Assembly (NCBI RefSeq): GCF_001187725.1
Contig: NZ_LGIQ01000009.1
Span: forward strand, 1,735,493 to 1,799,492
From: Brevibacillus reuszeri
GTDB lineage: Bacteria > Bacillota > Bacilli > Brevibacillales > Brevibacillaceae
DNA length: 64,000 bases
Direction: 5' to 3'
Shown here: piece by piece, positions 8,889 to 16,571 of the stretch
Layout: each line of letters begins with the position of its first letter
Position numbering within the stretch: position 1 is the stretch's first letter
The notes under the pieces: model-generated
What the model saw: the letters and a program-made list of their open reading frames with translations, nothing else
What the model was told of the DNA's origin: nothing
Database searches by the model: none
Program-made: the position numbers and the translations under genes

Positions 8889-9239
8889 ATGGGCGTAAGA
8901 AATGACGAAACTATTTTTTGTACAGGCTATTCCCGCTTGCCTGATGGAATGGCTGCTAAGAATTTGTACGGAGTCATGGGCGTCGGTTTTGAGATTGACC
9001 CCGAATCAGACAAAATCGTAAACGCTTCTTGTACCTTTGTCACCAACATGTGCAATGATTTTATCAAAAGCATTCTAGTGGGACACGATTTAAAAAACGG
9101 CGTTGATCTTCCCATTCAAAAGTTTGAGCGGCGGTATTTTGGGCTCGGGAAAAAAGCCATCGTTTCTGCGATTCGCGATGCCTATAATCAGTTCGAAATT
9201 TATAAATCCATGACATATGCAGAGGCAGCGTCTGAATAA
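8889..9239 (+). CDS. DUF3870 domain-containing protein
   Basis: A 116-residue cytosolic protein matching what I recall of the DUF3870 family: an early TGYSRLPDGMAAKNLYGVMG, then GFEIDPESDKIVNASCTFVT, and a C-terminal RRYFGLGKKAIVSAIRDAY helix. The family has no established activity and is often found beside amino-acid or dicarboxylate catabolic genes. The ATG at 8889 follows AAGGGAGGATTTCACC. It is the first gene of the catabolic region but is separated from the next gene by an independent promoter and a terminator-bearing leader, so it may be expressed separately. Confidence 0.8.
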   Translation: MGVRNDETIFCTGYSRLPDGMAAKNLYGVMGVGFEIDPESDKIVNASCTFVTNMCNDFIKSILVGHDLKNGVDLPIQKFERRYFGLGKKAIVSAIRDAYNQFEIYKSMTYAEAASE

Positions 9240-9251
9240 AAACAGAGTATA

Positions 9252-9280
9252 TTGAAAATTGGGTCGAGTGCGTTTATAAT
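9252..9280 (+). promoter_or_regulatory. Sigma-A promoter driving leader 1
   Basis: TTGAAA (9252-9257), 17-base spacer, TATAAT (9275-9280). Transcription would start near 9287, immediately before the conserved leader. Confidence 0.8.
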
Positions 9281-9286
9281 GACCCC

Positions 9287-9419
9287 TAACAGATAAAACC
9301 AGCAAGTCGTTGTTCCAGTGGACAGGCATCCCCTGTTCATACCAGACGGGACGTACGGACCAAGCTGAATGATCCAGACGCTTTTTTGCGTCGCGGATTG
9401 TTTTGGCTTGGTCCTTTTT
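9287..9419 (+). ncRNA. Structured leader RNA with terminator (copy 1 of 2), candidate attenuator/riboswitch
   Basis: This element is homologous to 10790-10920. Hairpin A is GGACAGG / CCTGTTC (9320-9326, 9332-9338) with loop CATCC. In copy 2 the fourth pair changes C-G to T-A, so the helix is conserved by covariation. CAGC (9300-9303) can pair with GCTG (9364-9367) to close the domain. The 3' part folds into a terminator, GGACCAAGC (9357-9365) with GCTTGGTCC (9406-9414), then TTTTT. The closing helix and the terminator share the GC at 9364-9365, so they exclude each other. I do not recognise the class: it is not a T-box, and none of the ykkC, SAM, TPP or glycine signatures is visible. Confidence 0.7.
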
Positions 9420-9464
9420 ACGTTGACAAAAACCTACCGAAAAACAGGAAGTGAGGGACCACGC

Positions 9465-10652
9465 ATGCTTTTGGCGATTCCAACCGACGAAATTTTGCAG
9501 AGGCAAAAAGCCTTTTTGACACGACTTGAGAAGCATGGAGTAGAAGCTGCCATTTTGTTTGGGGTAACCGACATCTTTTATTTGACCGGATTTCATTTTC
9601 ATCCCACAGAACGCCCCATTGGACTGTTCTTGGCTCCGAATAGCAAGTCCCATCTGTTTGTTCCGGCGCTGGAGCATGAGCACGCCGAGATGTTTGCGCA
9701 AGTCGACGAGGTGCATTCCTATCCAGAGTATCCCGGTTTGCGGCATCCAATGGAATACTTGAAGGAAGAGCTGATCGCTGCGGGTTTTGAGGGCAAAACG
9801 ATCGGTCTGGACGCGGATGGCTATGGCTCGGCGATGGGGTATCGCGGACCGAGAGTGAGTGAATTACTGGATGCAAAAGAGTTTGTCTCCCTGCGAGGCT
9901 GGGTAGAAGAGGCGCGTGCGGTAAAATCGGCAAATGAGCTGGAGCTGATCAAAGAATCATTGCGCTGGTCGCACTTGGCGCACCGGCTTCTGCAGAAATA
10001 TTCGAAAGCAGGGGTCAATGCGATGGAAATCGAAGGCTGTGCCAGTCACGAAGCCTCGATGATGATGCTCGATGCGCTTGGGCCCGGATACAAGCCGTAT
10101 GGCGGGTATGGGCACAATGTGATTGCGGTGTTTCGTGGACAGGTAGGTCCGATGTCCGCTGTGCCTCATGCGGTGACACAAAGCATCATGCTCAAGCATG
10201 GTGATACGCTCGTGACTGGAGCAGATGCTGCGGTATGGGGCTATCATAGCGAGCTGGAGAGAACGATGTTTGTCGGAGAAGCGAGCAAGGAGCAGGAAAA
10301 GTATTTTCAGCTCATGCTTGGCGCACAGGACACAGCGTTTGCCACCATACGGGCGGGAATTCCGGCACGCAGGGTAGAGGAAGAAGTGCAGCGCTACTTC
10401 CGCGAAAATGGTGTCACCCATTTGACTCGTCACCATACAGGACATGCCCTTGGCCTCATGAATCACGAAGCACCGTTTTTTGATCTCGGGGAAGAAACCA
10501 TTTTGCAGGCAGGAATGGTCATGTCGGTGGAGCCCGGCATTTATGTGAATGGCCTTGGCGGCTTCCGTCATGCAGAGACGATTGTGGTGACGGAAAATGG
10601 CATGGAGATGCTGACGTACTATCCAAGAGATTTGGAATCATTGATCTGCTAG
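9465..10652 (+). CDS. M24 family metallopeptidase-like protein with altered metal site
   Basis: A 395-residue protein with the two-domain creatinase/prolidase layout: an N-terminal creatinase-like domain (residues 1-160) and a C-terminal pita-bread domain (165-390). The start is ATG 9465, after GGAAGTGAGGG. An in-frame start at 9369 would lie inside the leader terminator and is rejected. His of RHHTGHALGLMNHE, Glu of SVEPGIY and the late Glu of RHAETIVVTENG are present. In the Asp motif, normally DxGxxxxGYxSDxTRT, this protein reads GADAAVWGYHSELERT, so the first Asp position is not aligned and the second is Glu. It may be a non-peptidase member (creatinase-like hydrolase) or an enzyme with a different metal requirement. 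It lies directly downstream of a transcription-attenuating leader. Confidence 0.88.
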   Translation: MLLAIPTDEILQRQKAFLTRLEKHGVEAAILFGVTDIFYLTGFHFHPTERPIGLFLAPNSKSHLFVPALEHEHAEMFAQVDEVHSYPEYPGLRHPMEYLKEELIAAGFEGKTIGLDADGYGSAMGYRGPRVSELLDAKEFVSLRGWVEEARAVKSANELELIKESLRWSHLAHRLLQKYSKAGVNAMEIEGCASHEASMMMLDALGPGYKPYGGYGHNVIAVFRGQVGPMSAVPHAVTQSIMLKHGDTLVTGADAAVWGYHSELERTMFVGEASKEQEKYFQLMLGAQDTAFATIRAGIPARRVEEEVQRYFRENGVTHLTRHHTGHALGLMNHEAPFFDLGEETILQAGMVMSVEPGIYVNGLGGFRHAETIVVTENGMEMLTYYPRDLESLIC

Positions 10653-10730
10653 GAAGTGGGCAAGTTTGTTTAACGATGAAGGACGTAAACTTTGCTACAC
10701 GATAAGATTATTTTTAATGAAACTAAATAG

Positions 10731-10759
10731 TTGCACTTTTATTAAAAGTGGGATAACAT
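10731..10759 (+). promoter_or_regulatory. Candidate promoter of leader 2 with an operator palindrome in its spacer
   Basis: TTGCAC (10731-10736) and TAACAT (10754-10759) are 17 bases apart. A perfect palindrome CACTTTT-ATT-AAAAGTG occupies 10734-10750 and so fills the spacer. An alternative -10, TATAAC, lies at 10777-10782 without a good -35. The palindrome suggests direct repression at this internal promoter. The regulator is unknown; no DNA-binding protein is encoded in the operon itself. Confidence 0.45.
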
Positions 10760-10784
10760 AAAAGAGTAAGAATATTTATAACTG

Positions 10785-10920
10785 AACGACAACAGATGTG
10801 CACAGCAAGCCTAAATTCCTGTGGATAGGCAGCCCCTATTCATACACTCGGAGTTTACGACCAAGCTGATCATTTGTCTCCCAGCCATGTTTGGGGACGA
10901 GTGTTTGGCTTGGTCTTTTT
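10785..10920 (+). ncRNA. Structured leader RNA with terminator (copy 2 of 2)
   Basis: This aligns with 9290-9419 over its whole length: ACAGAT, CAGCAAG, TTCC, GTGGA, the GGATAGG / CCTATTC hairpin (10823-10829, 10835-10841, loop CAGCC), TTCATAC, TACG, ACCAAGCTGA, and the final GGCTTGGTC-T5. Loop and flanks are conserved while the stem covaries. CAGC (10803-10806) can pair with GCTG (10865-10868). The terminator is GACCAAGC (10859-10866) with GCTTGGTC (10908-10915) enclosing GTCTCCCA / TTGGGGAC, then TTTTT. The internal terminator hairpin differs in sequence from copy 1 but keeps its architecture. Confidence 0.7.
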
Positions 10921-10960
10921 CGTGCATGCGTGTGGCAGCAAATGAAAGGAGCATCCCTTT

Positions 10961-12058
10961 ATGAAACCCTTCACAGGACGACTTCAACGTTGCATCCTGT
11001 CCATGCAGTCAGAGCGGATGAGCCGATTACTCGTCAGTTCCACAGCGAATTTGTACTACCTTACTGGTCAACACATCTCCACGGGAGAGAGACTCAGCTG
11101 TCTTTATTTTGACGGGGAGAACAAGCCGAAGCTGTTTATCCACCAAATGTTCGCAGGTCAACTCGCTTTGCCGGAAGAGATTGAGGTCGTTCTCTGGTCA
11201 GATGAAAACGATCCCGTCACTCTTTTGGCGGAGCATGTGGGAACGAGCGGGGAAATTGGAATTGACCAAAGCTGGTCTAGCTCCTATTTGATTGATCTGC
11301 TGCGCATCCGTACCGATCTTCAGCCAATCAAAAGCTACGTGGTAGAAAAGCTGCGCGAAATCAAGGATGAGTGCGAGATCAATATCCTGCGTCAATCCGC
11401 GCGTATAGCCGATGCGGTCATGCACCAGGTGGTCGAGCTGCAGTATTATCCGGCAACCGAGCGCGAAATGGCTGAGACGATCCGCAGCTTTTTCGGGGAG
11501 CATTCGGTGCATGATCTATCCTTTCAGCCAATTATCGGCTTCGGGAAAAACAGTGCTAATCCTCACCATGAGATCGGCATGACCAGCCTGATACCAGAGC
11601 AGGCGGTCGTGATCGATATGGGAGGGATTTACCATAGCTACTGCTCCGACATTACCCGAACGCTTTACTACGGCAAGCCGAACCAACGCTTTGAGGAAAT
11701 TTACAAAATCGTACGCGCTGCACAGGAAAAGGCGATTGCGATGATCAGGCCGGGAGTCAGGTTCGCAGACGTGGACCGCATGATTCGAAGCGAATTTGCC
11801 AAAGTCAGCTACGATCGCTTTTTCACGCACCGAACAGGCCATGGCTTGGGGCTGGAACTGCACGAAGGACCGTTCTTGCATCAGAACAACGAGGATGAAA
11901 TGCAAGCGGGGATGGTGTTTAGCATCGAGCCAGGGATTTATTTGCCGGACGAGTTCGGAGTCCGCATTGAGGATATCGTCGTAGTGACAGAGGGTGGCTG
12001 CGAGATACTGACGCAAAGCCCGAAAGAAATTAGCTACATCGACATTCGCGAGGGGTAA
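10961..12058 (+). CDS. M24 family Xaa-Pro dipeptidase/aminopeptidase
   Basis: A 365-residue metallopeptidase with a complete M24 site: Asp in VIDMGGIYHSYCSDITRT (residues about 219-236, both Asp present), His in HRTGHGLGLELHEGP, Glu in SIEPGIYLPDEFG and Glu in VRIEDIVVVTEGG. The N-terminal creatinase-like domain spans residues 1-125. It is expected to hydrolyse Xaa-Pro dipeptides or N-terminal Xaa-Pro bonds in the cytoplasm with two divalent metals. ATG 10961 follows AAAGGAG at about 9 bases. It is the second M24 gene, 308 bases after the first; the gap holds the second leader/terminator. It leads directly into the peptide-importer genes, so its substrates are probably imported. Confidence 0.9.
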   Translation: MKPFTGRLQRCILSMQSERMSRLLVSSTANLYYLTGQHISTGERLSCLYFDGENKPKLFIHQMFAGQLALPEEIEVVLWSDENDPVTLLAEHVGTSGEIGIDQSWSSSYLIDLLRIRTDLQPIKSYVVEKLREIKDECEINILRQSARIADAVMHQVVELQYYPATEREMAETIRSFFGEHSVHDLSFQPIIGFGKNSANPHHEIGMTSLIPEQAVVIDMGGIYHSYCSDITRTLYYGKPNQRFEEIYKIVRAAQEKAIAMIRPGVRFADVDRMIRSEFAKVSYDRFFTHRTGHGLGLELHEGPFLHQNNEDEMQAGMVFSIEPGIYLPDEFGVRIEDIVVVTEGGCEILTQSPKEISYIDIREG

Positions 12059-12106
12059 CAAGCAACAGAGAAATAGATTGTCCATTTAGAAAGGGGATCT
12101 CATGAG

Positions 12107-13723
12107 ATGAAAAAGAAAGGCTTATGTGCATTGGTTTCGATTGCTTTTTTAGTGACAGCAGCGATGACTGGATGCAGCTACAAAGCACCAGAGAACAGCA
12201 GCTCCCAAGCGGGTACGCCGCAAACGACTACAGAGGGTAAAGGCGAGCAAGCAGCCAAGTCGGATGAGTTGAAGGTCGGTCTGGATGTAGACGCCGGAAC
12301 GATGGACCCAAGACTCTCCCGCGATACTACAGCGGCTCGCGTGACCGATCTTGTCTTCGATGGCTTGATTCGCCTCTCCGACAAGATGGAAGCGCTGCCT
12401 TCCTTGGCTGAGAAATGGGAGAATCCAGACCCGACTACATGGGTGTTCACACTGCGCAAGGGTGTAACGTTCCATGATGGTACGCCTTTTACCGCACAAG
12501 ATGTGAAATTCACCTATGATTCGCTGCTTGACCCGAACTTCAAGGCACCGTATGCAAAGCTGTATGCACCGATCGCCAGCGTAGATGTGATTGACGATTC
12601 CACTGTCAAATTTACGCTGAAGCAGCCATATGGTCCGCTGCTGAGCTACCTCGATCTGGGCATCGTTCCAAAGCATCTGGCGGAGAAGGACCCGCAAGCC
12701 TTTTCTTTCAATCCCGTGGGAACCGGTCCTTACAAAATGGTGAAATGGGACAAAAACAGCAAGATCGCATTTGAAGCAAATGAGCAGTACTGGGGAGGCC
12801 CTGCCAAAACCAAAAAGCTGACCTATTTCATCATTCCGGACAATACGACACGCGTATCCGCCCTGGAAGCAGGCGATGTCGATCTCGTTCATTCGCCGCT
12901 CTCGCCACAGGACATCACCAAAATCAAAAACAATAACAACTTTACCGTGATCGAAACAGAAGGACTGGGCTTTACTTACCTCAACTACAACACGACCAAT
13001 CCGATTCTGTCTGATGTAAGAGTACGCCAAGCCTTCGCCCATCTGGTAGACAAAAAGCTGATTTCCGAAAGTCTCTACGCAGGAATGGATAAACCGGGCG
13101 AAACGCCGTTGATTCCTCCATCCTGGGCATTTGATCCGAGCATCAAAGGCTTCTCCTATGATCCAGTTGAAGCAAAAAGACTGTTTGATGAAGCGGGCTG
13201 GAAGGATACCAACAACGATGGCTTCCTGGACAAGGATGGCCAAAAGCTGACCGTAACCTTGTCTACGCATACAGAAGACCCGAACCGGATTCAAACCGTA
13301 GAGTTCCTGCAAAATGAGTTCGCCAAGGCGGGAGTAGACGCGAAGGTTTCCACAACAGAGTGGCCGACATTCTCCGCAAACATGATGTCGCAAAAATTTG
13401 ATATCGCACTGCTCGGCTGGCTCAGCCTGGTTGATCCTGATCGTGCGATGTATGGACAATTCCAGTCTCAAAGTGAAAATAACTACGGCAAGTACAACAA
13501 TCCAAAGGTTGACGAGCTTCTGGATAAAGGACGCGCTTCACTGGATCAGGCAGAGCGTGCCAAGATTTATCAGGAAATAGCAAAAACGGTTACGGAAGAA
13601 GTAGCCTACGATGTTGTTTTGTATCAGGGCTATGTAGCGATGCACTCCAACAAGCTCACTGGCTTCAAGGAACACCCGAAAGGTAGCCTGTACAACCTCA
13701 AAGATGTGGAAGTGAATAAATAA
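12107..13723 (+). CDS. Dipeptide/oligopeptide ABC transporter substrate-binding lipoprotein (SBP_bac_5)
   Basis: A 538-residue extracellular binding protein of the DppA/OppA family. It has a type II signal peptide with lipobox MTGC (Cys at about residue 23), a Ser/Thr/Gln-rich linker, then LKVGLDVDAGTMDPRLSRD, TWVFTLRKGVTFHDGTPFTAQDVKFTYDSL as the family signature region, and NPVGTGPYKMVKWDKNS. The length is normal. ATG 12107 follows AAAGGGGATCTCATGAG. It feeds the permeases encoded next; the small hairpin after its stop (13730-13746) may keep its mRNA more abundant than the permease message. The ligand is likely a small peptide or peptide-like molecule, given the flanking peptidases. Confidence 0.93.
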   Translation: MKKKGLCALVSIAFLVTAAMTGCSYKAPENSSSQAGTPQTTTEGKGEQAAKSDELKVGLDVDAGTMDPRLSRDTTAARVTDLVFDGLIRLSDKMEALPSLAEKWENPDPTTWVFTLRKGVTFHDGTPFTAQDVKFTYDSLLDPNFKAPYAKLYAPIASVDVIDDSTVKFTLKQPYGPLLSYLDLGIVPKHLAEKDPQAFSFNPVGTGPYKMVKWDKNSKIAFEANEQYWGGPAKTKKLTYFIIPDNTTRVSALEAGDVDLVHSPLSPQDITKIKNNNNFTVIETEGLGFTYLNYNTTNPILSDVRVRQAFAHLVDKKLISESLYAGMDKPGETPLIPPSWAFDPSIKGFSYDPVEAKRLFDEAGWKDTNNDGFLDKDGQKLTVTLSTHTEDPNRIQTVEFLQNEFAKAGVDAKVSTTEWPTFSANMMSQKFDIALLGWLSLVDPDRAMYGQFQSQSENNYGKYNNPKVDELLDKGRASLDQAERAKIYQEIAKTVTEEVAYDVVLYQGYVAMHSNKLTGFKEHPKGSLYNLKDVEVNK

Positions 13724-13729
13724 GTGGCT

Positions 13730-13746
13730 GGGGAGATTTTCTCCCC
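13730..13746 (+). other. Intercistronic hairpin between binding protein and permease
   Basis: GGGGAGA / TCTCCCC with a three-base loop, without a following T-run. Such stems commonly stabilise the binding-protein message in ABC operons. Here that role is inferred. Confidence 0.5.
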
Positions 13747-13777
13747 CGCTTCACTTACAGCGTAAGGAGCGATCCTT

Positions 13778-14761
13778 TTGGTCACGTATCTCATAAAACG
13801 ATTGTTCCAAATGGTGCCGGTTGTCATTGGTATCTCCATCATTGTCTTTTTCCTCCTGCACATGATTCCGGGCGATCCGGCGATGGTGCTGCTTGGACAG
13901 GATGCCAGCCAGAGTGAGATTGAGCGGCTGCGCAACCTGATGGGTTTAAATGAGCCACTGTACGTTCAACTTTTTACCTTTTTGAAAAACGTGGCGATGG
14001 GTGACCTGGGTCATTCCATTTTCCAGAATGAATCTGTTTTGTCACTGATTGCGAAGCATCTTCCTGCCACTCTGGAGCTGGCATTTCTTGCGATGATCAT
14101 CGCACTCGTCATTGCCATTCCGCTTGGGATCTTGTCTGCGGTAAAGCAGTTTTCCTGGGTCGATTACATCAGCATGTTTTTCGCTCAGCTGGGTGTGTCG
14201 ATTCCGGTTTTCTGGATGGGGATGCTGCTCATCATCGGATTATCTGTGAATCTTGGCTGGTTCCCTTCCTTTGGGCGTGGCGAGCCTCTTACCGAAGCAT
14301 TATGGACAGCGATTACGACAGGAAACATCTACGATCTGATCCAAAGCATCCGCAGTCTATTCCTGCCGGCCCTGACGCTCGGGGTCATGAGCGCAGCGCT
14401 GATTACCCGGATGGTTCGCTCTACGATGCTGGAGGTACTCAAAGAGGATTATGTGCGAACGGCTGAGGCAAAAGGTGTAAGCGGATTCATGGTGATCGTC
14501 AAGCATGCGTTTCGCAACGCGCTGATTCCAGTTATTACGATTGTCGGACTCCAGTTTGGCAATCTGCTGGGTGGCGCGATCGTTACGGAGACGGTCTTTG
14601 CTTGGCCAGGTATTGGTCGACTGGTGATTACAGCGATCAGCCAGCGCGATTTTCCGGTGGTGCAGGGCAGTGTCTTTATTATCGCCTTCCTGTTTGCGCT
14701 CACCAATCTGATCGTCGATATTCTGTACGCTGTCGTCAACCCCAAGATACAGCAGAGATAA
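13778..14761 (+). CDS. Dipeptide-type ABC transporter permease (DppB family)
   Basis: A 327-residue inner-membrane permease with six predicted helices. The N-terminal MVTYLIKRLFQMVPVVIGIS is characteristic of DppB/OppB proteins. The cytoplasmic EAA loop appears as DYVRTAEAKGVSGFMVIVKHAFRNALIPV. TVFAWPGIGRLVITAISQRDFPVVQG is the conserved C-terminal part. The TTG start at 13778 is placed 7 bases after AAGGAG. It pairs with the DppC-like permease 12 bases downstream to form the channel powered by the ATPases at 19106 and 20094. Confidence 0.93.
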   Translation: MVTYLIKRLFQMVPVVIGISIIVFFLLHMIPGDPAMVLLGQDASQSEIERLRNLMGLNEPLYVQLFTFLKNVAMGDLGHSIFQNESVLSLIAKHLPATLELAFLAMIIALVIAIPLGILSAVKQFSWVDYISMFFAQLGVSIPVFWMGMLLIIGLSVNLGWFPSFGRGEPLTEALWTAITTGNIYDLIQSIRSLFLPALTLGVMSAALITRMVRSTMLEVLKEDYVRTAEAKGVSGFMVIVKHAFRNALIPVITIVGLQFGNLLGGAIVTETVFAWPGIGRLVITAISQRDFPVVQGSVFIIAFLFALTNLIVDILYAVVNPKIQQR

Positions 14762-14773
14762 GGAGGGAGGCTG

Positions 14774-15613
14774 ATGAACGTCAATCTGCTTCGCACCGCA
14801 GCCAAAAGCAAGGCTGTGTTGATTGGGGGAATCATCGTGCTTGCCGTTGTGGTGGCGGCGATTCTCGCACCACTGTTATCCACGCATGACCCCTATGAAA
14901 TGAATGTTAGAGAGAGATTGCTTGATCCGCTGGAAGGCGGTCATTTGCTGGGAACCGATCAGTTTGGGCGCGATCTGTACACGCGTATTTTGTATGGGGC
15001 GCGGGTCTCGCTGGAGGTAGGGATTGTCTCTGTCAGTCTGGCGCTGGTCATCGGCGTGACGCTCGGATTGATTTCTGGCTACTATGGCGGCTGGATTGAT
15101 ACTGTGATCATGCGCTTTGTCGATATCGTCTTGTCCTTTCCGGTACTGCTGCTTGCCATTGCCTTTGTCGCAGCGCTTGGTCCAGGAATAGAAAATGTAA
15201 TTATCGCGCTTGCTCTGGTCTATTGGACGAGCTACGCGAGGCTCGTGCGGGCTACGGTCCTCTCCATCAAGGAGGAAGAGTATGTCCAGGCTGCACGTAC
15301 CATCGGCTCCAGCGATTTTCGCATCATCGTGTACAACATTTTGCCCAACTGCTTGGCGCCGATCATCGTCGTTGCGACGCTGGGACTTGGTCAGGCGATT
15401 GTGGCAGAAGCGACACTCAGCTTTTTGGGACTCGGAATACAACCACCTGAATCAAGCTGGGGCTGGACCTTGGCATTTGGCATGAAATTTTTGCAGGATG
15501 CGCCTCACCTCTCCATTTATCCAGGTGTGGCGATCATGCTCACGGTGCTCGGCTTCAATCTCTTAGGCGATGGCATCCGTGACCTGACAGATACCAAATT
15601 GAAACGAAAATAA
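14774..15613 (+). CDS. Dipeptide-type ABC transporter permease (DppC family)
   Basis: A 279-residue second permease. The N-terminal helix is followed by HDPYEMNVRERLLDP and HLLGTDQFGRDLYTRILYGAR, the GTDxxGRD signature of DppC/OppC. The EAA loop is YVQAARTIGSSDFRIIVYNILPN, and LSFLGLGIQPPESSWGWTL is the typical C-terminal segment. ATG 14774 follows AAGGAGGGAGG. It lies 12 bases after the DppB-like gene and 16 before the deacylase gene, so it is in the same transcript. Confidence 0.93.
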   Translation: MNVNLLRTAAKSKAVLIGGIIVLAVVVAAILAPLLSTHDPYEMNVRERLLDPLEGGHLLGTDQFGRDLYTRILYGARVSLEVGIVSVSLALVIGVTLGLISGYYGGWIDTVIMRFVDIVLSFPVLLLAIAFVAALGPGIENVIIALALVYWTSYARLVRATVLSIKEEEYVQAARTIGSSDFRIIVYNILPNCLAPIIVVATLGLGQAIVAEATLSFLGLGIQPPESSWGWTLAFGMKFLQDAPHLSIYPGVAIMLTVLGFNLLGDGIRDLTDTKLKRK

Positions 15614-15629
15614 TGAGGAGGTTTTACCC

Positions 15630-16565
15630 ATGAACCAAGCAAAACGCGAATACAACGAAATCCCGGTTACTCACCTGTCCAACGGAGCCAAAGTAACACT
15701 GCCGCTGCATACCATCTATGGAAAGCAAGAAGGACCAGTCCTCGGTTTGTCAGCTGTCATTCACGGTGATGAAATCATTGGCGCTGAAATCCTGCGCCGT
15801 GTCTATGATCGTCTGAATGAAGAAGAGCTGTCCGGTACAGTTTTGATCATGCCGGTAGCCAATCCGCTCGCATTCGAATCGTTGACACGCAACACGCCGC
15901 TGGACATGAACAACCTCAATCGTGTATTCCCTGGCGATCCAGAAGGCTGGGTGACTGATCAAATCGCACATGCGATCGTGACCAATTTCCTCGATAAAAT
16001 CGATGCCTATATTGATCTGCATGCTGGTGGTGCTTTGCCAATTGTTGATTATGTGTACATTCAAAATGATGAAGCATTGTCTCGTGCCTTTAACTTCCCG
16101 GTTCTGTACCGTCCGGCTCATCCATACGAAGGAACAACAGCTACGTACACATCGGCAAAAGGCATACCAAGCGTGACCGTAGAGGTAGGTGGAGGTCCTA
16201 ACTACGAGCATGCCGTAGAGCGCGGTGTAGAAGGGATTTTCAACTGCATGCGTCATCTGAAAATGCTGCCAGGTGAAGTCGTACCTGCACCGAAGCAAGT
16301 CGTCATGACCGAAATCGAGATCATTCGTCCGACACAAGGCGGACTTTTGGTGCCAGGCTTCGATTTCAGTGCTGTAGGCTCTGTGATCGAGGGCAAGCAA
16401 GTATTGTCTCGCACATACAATCCGCAAACCTTTGAGGAGCTGGAAGTCATTCATACTCCTTTTGAGCGCAATCTGGTGATTCTGATGCGCGGCAATCTGC
16501 ACAAGGTAAATCCGGGCGACTACGGCTTCATGATTGGAAATCTCGATACAGCCGAGGAGGCGTAA
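15630..16565 (+). CDS. Succinylglutamate desuccinylase/aspartoacylase family zinc hydrolase
   Basis: A 311-residue M14-like zinc deacylase. Ligands are visible in HGDEIIGAEI (His and Glu, about residues 45-54) and in DLHAGG (His near 129). NLNRVFPGDPEGW is the substrate-carboxylate-binding NxNRxFPG motif. TVEVGGGPNYEHA holds the probable catalytic Glu. The C-terminal part (about 215-311) is the beta-rich AstE/AspA extension. The family removes acyl groups from N-acyl amino acids or cleaves related amides. In this operon it may act on an imported acylated amino acid or peptide-derived compound. ATG 15630 follows GAGGAGG. The exact substrate is not deducible. Confidence 0.88.
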   Translation: MNQAKREYNEIPVTHLSNGAKVTLPLHTIYGKQEGPVLGLSAVIHGDEIIGAEILRRVYDRLNEEELSGTVLIMPVANPLAFESLTRNTPLDMNNLNRVFPGDPEGWVTDQIAHAIVTNFLDKIDAYIDLHAGGALPIVDYVYIQNDEALSRAFNFPVLYRPAHPYEGTTATYTSAKGIPSVTVEVGGGPNYEHAVERGVEGIFNCMRHLKMLPGEVVPAPKQVVMTEIEIIRPTQGGLLVPGFDFSAVGSVIEGKQVLSRTYNPQTFEELEVIHTPFERNLVILMRGNLHKVNPGDYGFMIGNLDTAEEA

Positions 16566-16571
16566 ACCTAC

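Noticed and set aside
9287-9419. T-box, ykkC/guanidine, SAM, TPP or glycine riboswitch for the leader
   Set aside because: None of the conserved core sequences of those classes can be found. Only a proper Infernal search could settle it.
9369-9464. Upstream extension of the first M24 gene starting at 9369
   Set aside because: The extra 32 codons run through the leader terminator and lack a ribosome site. ATG 9465 has a good one.
12149-13471. 440-residue minus-strand ORF antisense to the binding-protein gene
   Set aside because: The plus strand is a clear SBP_bac_5 lipoprotein. The antisense product is Cys/Arg/His-rich without domain similarity.
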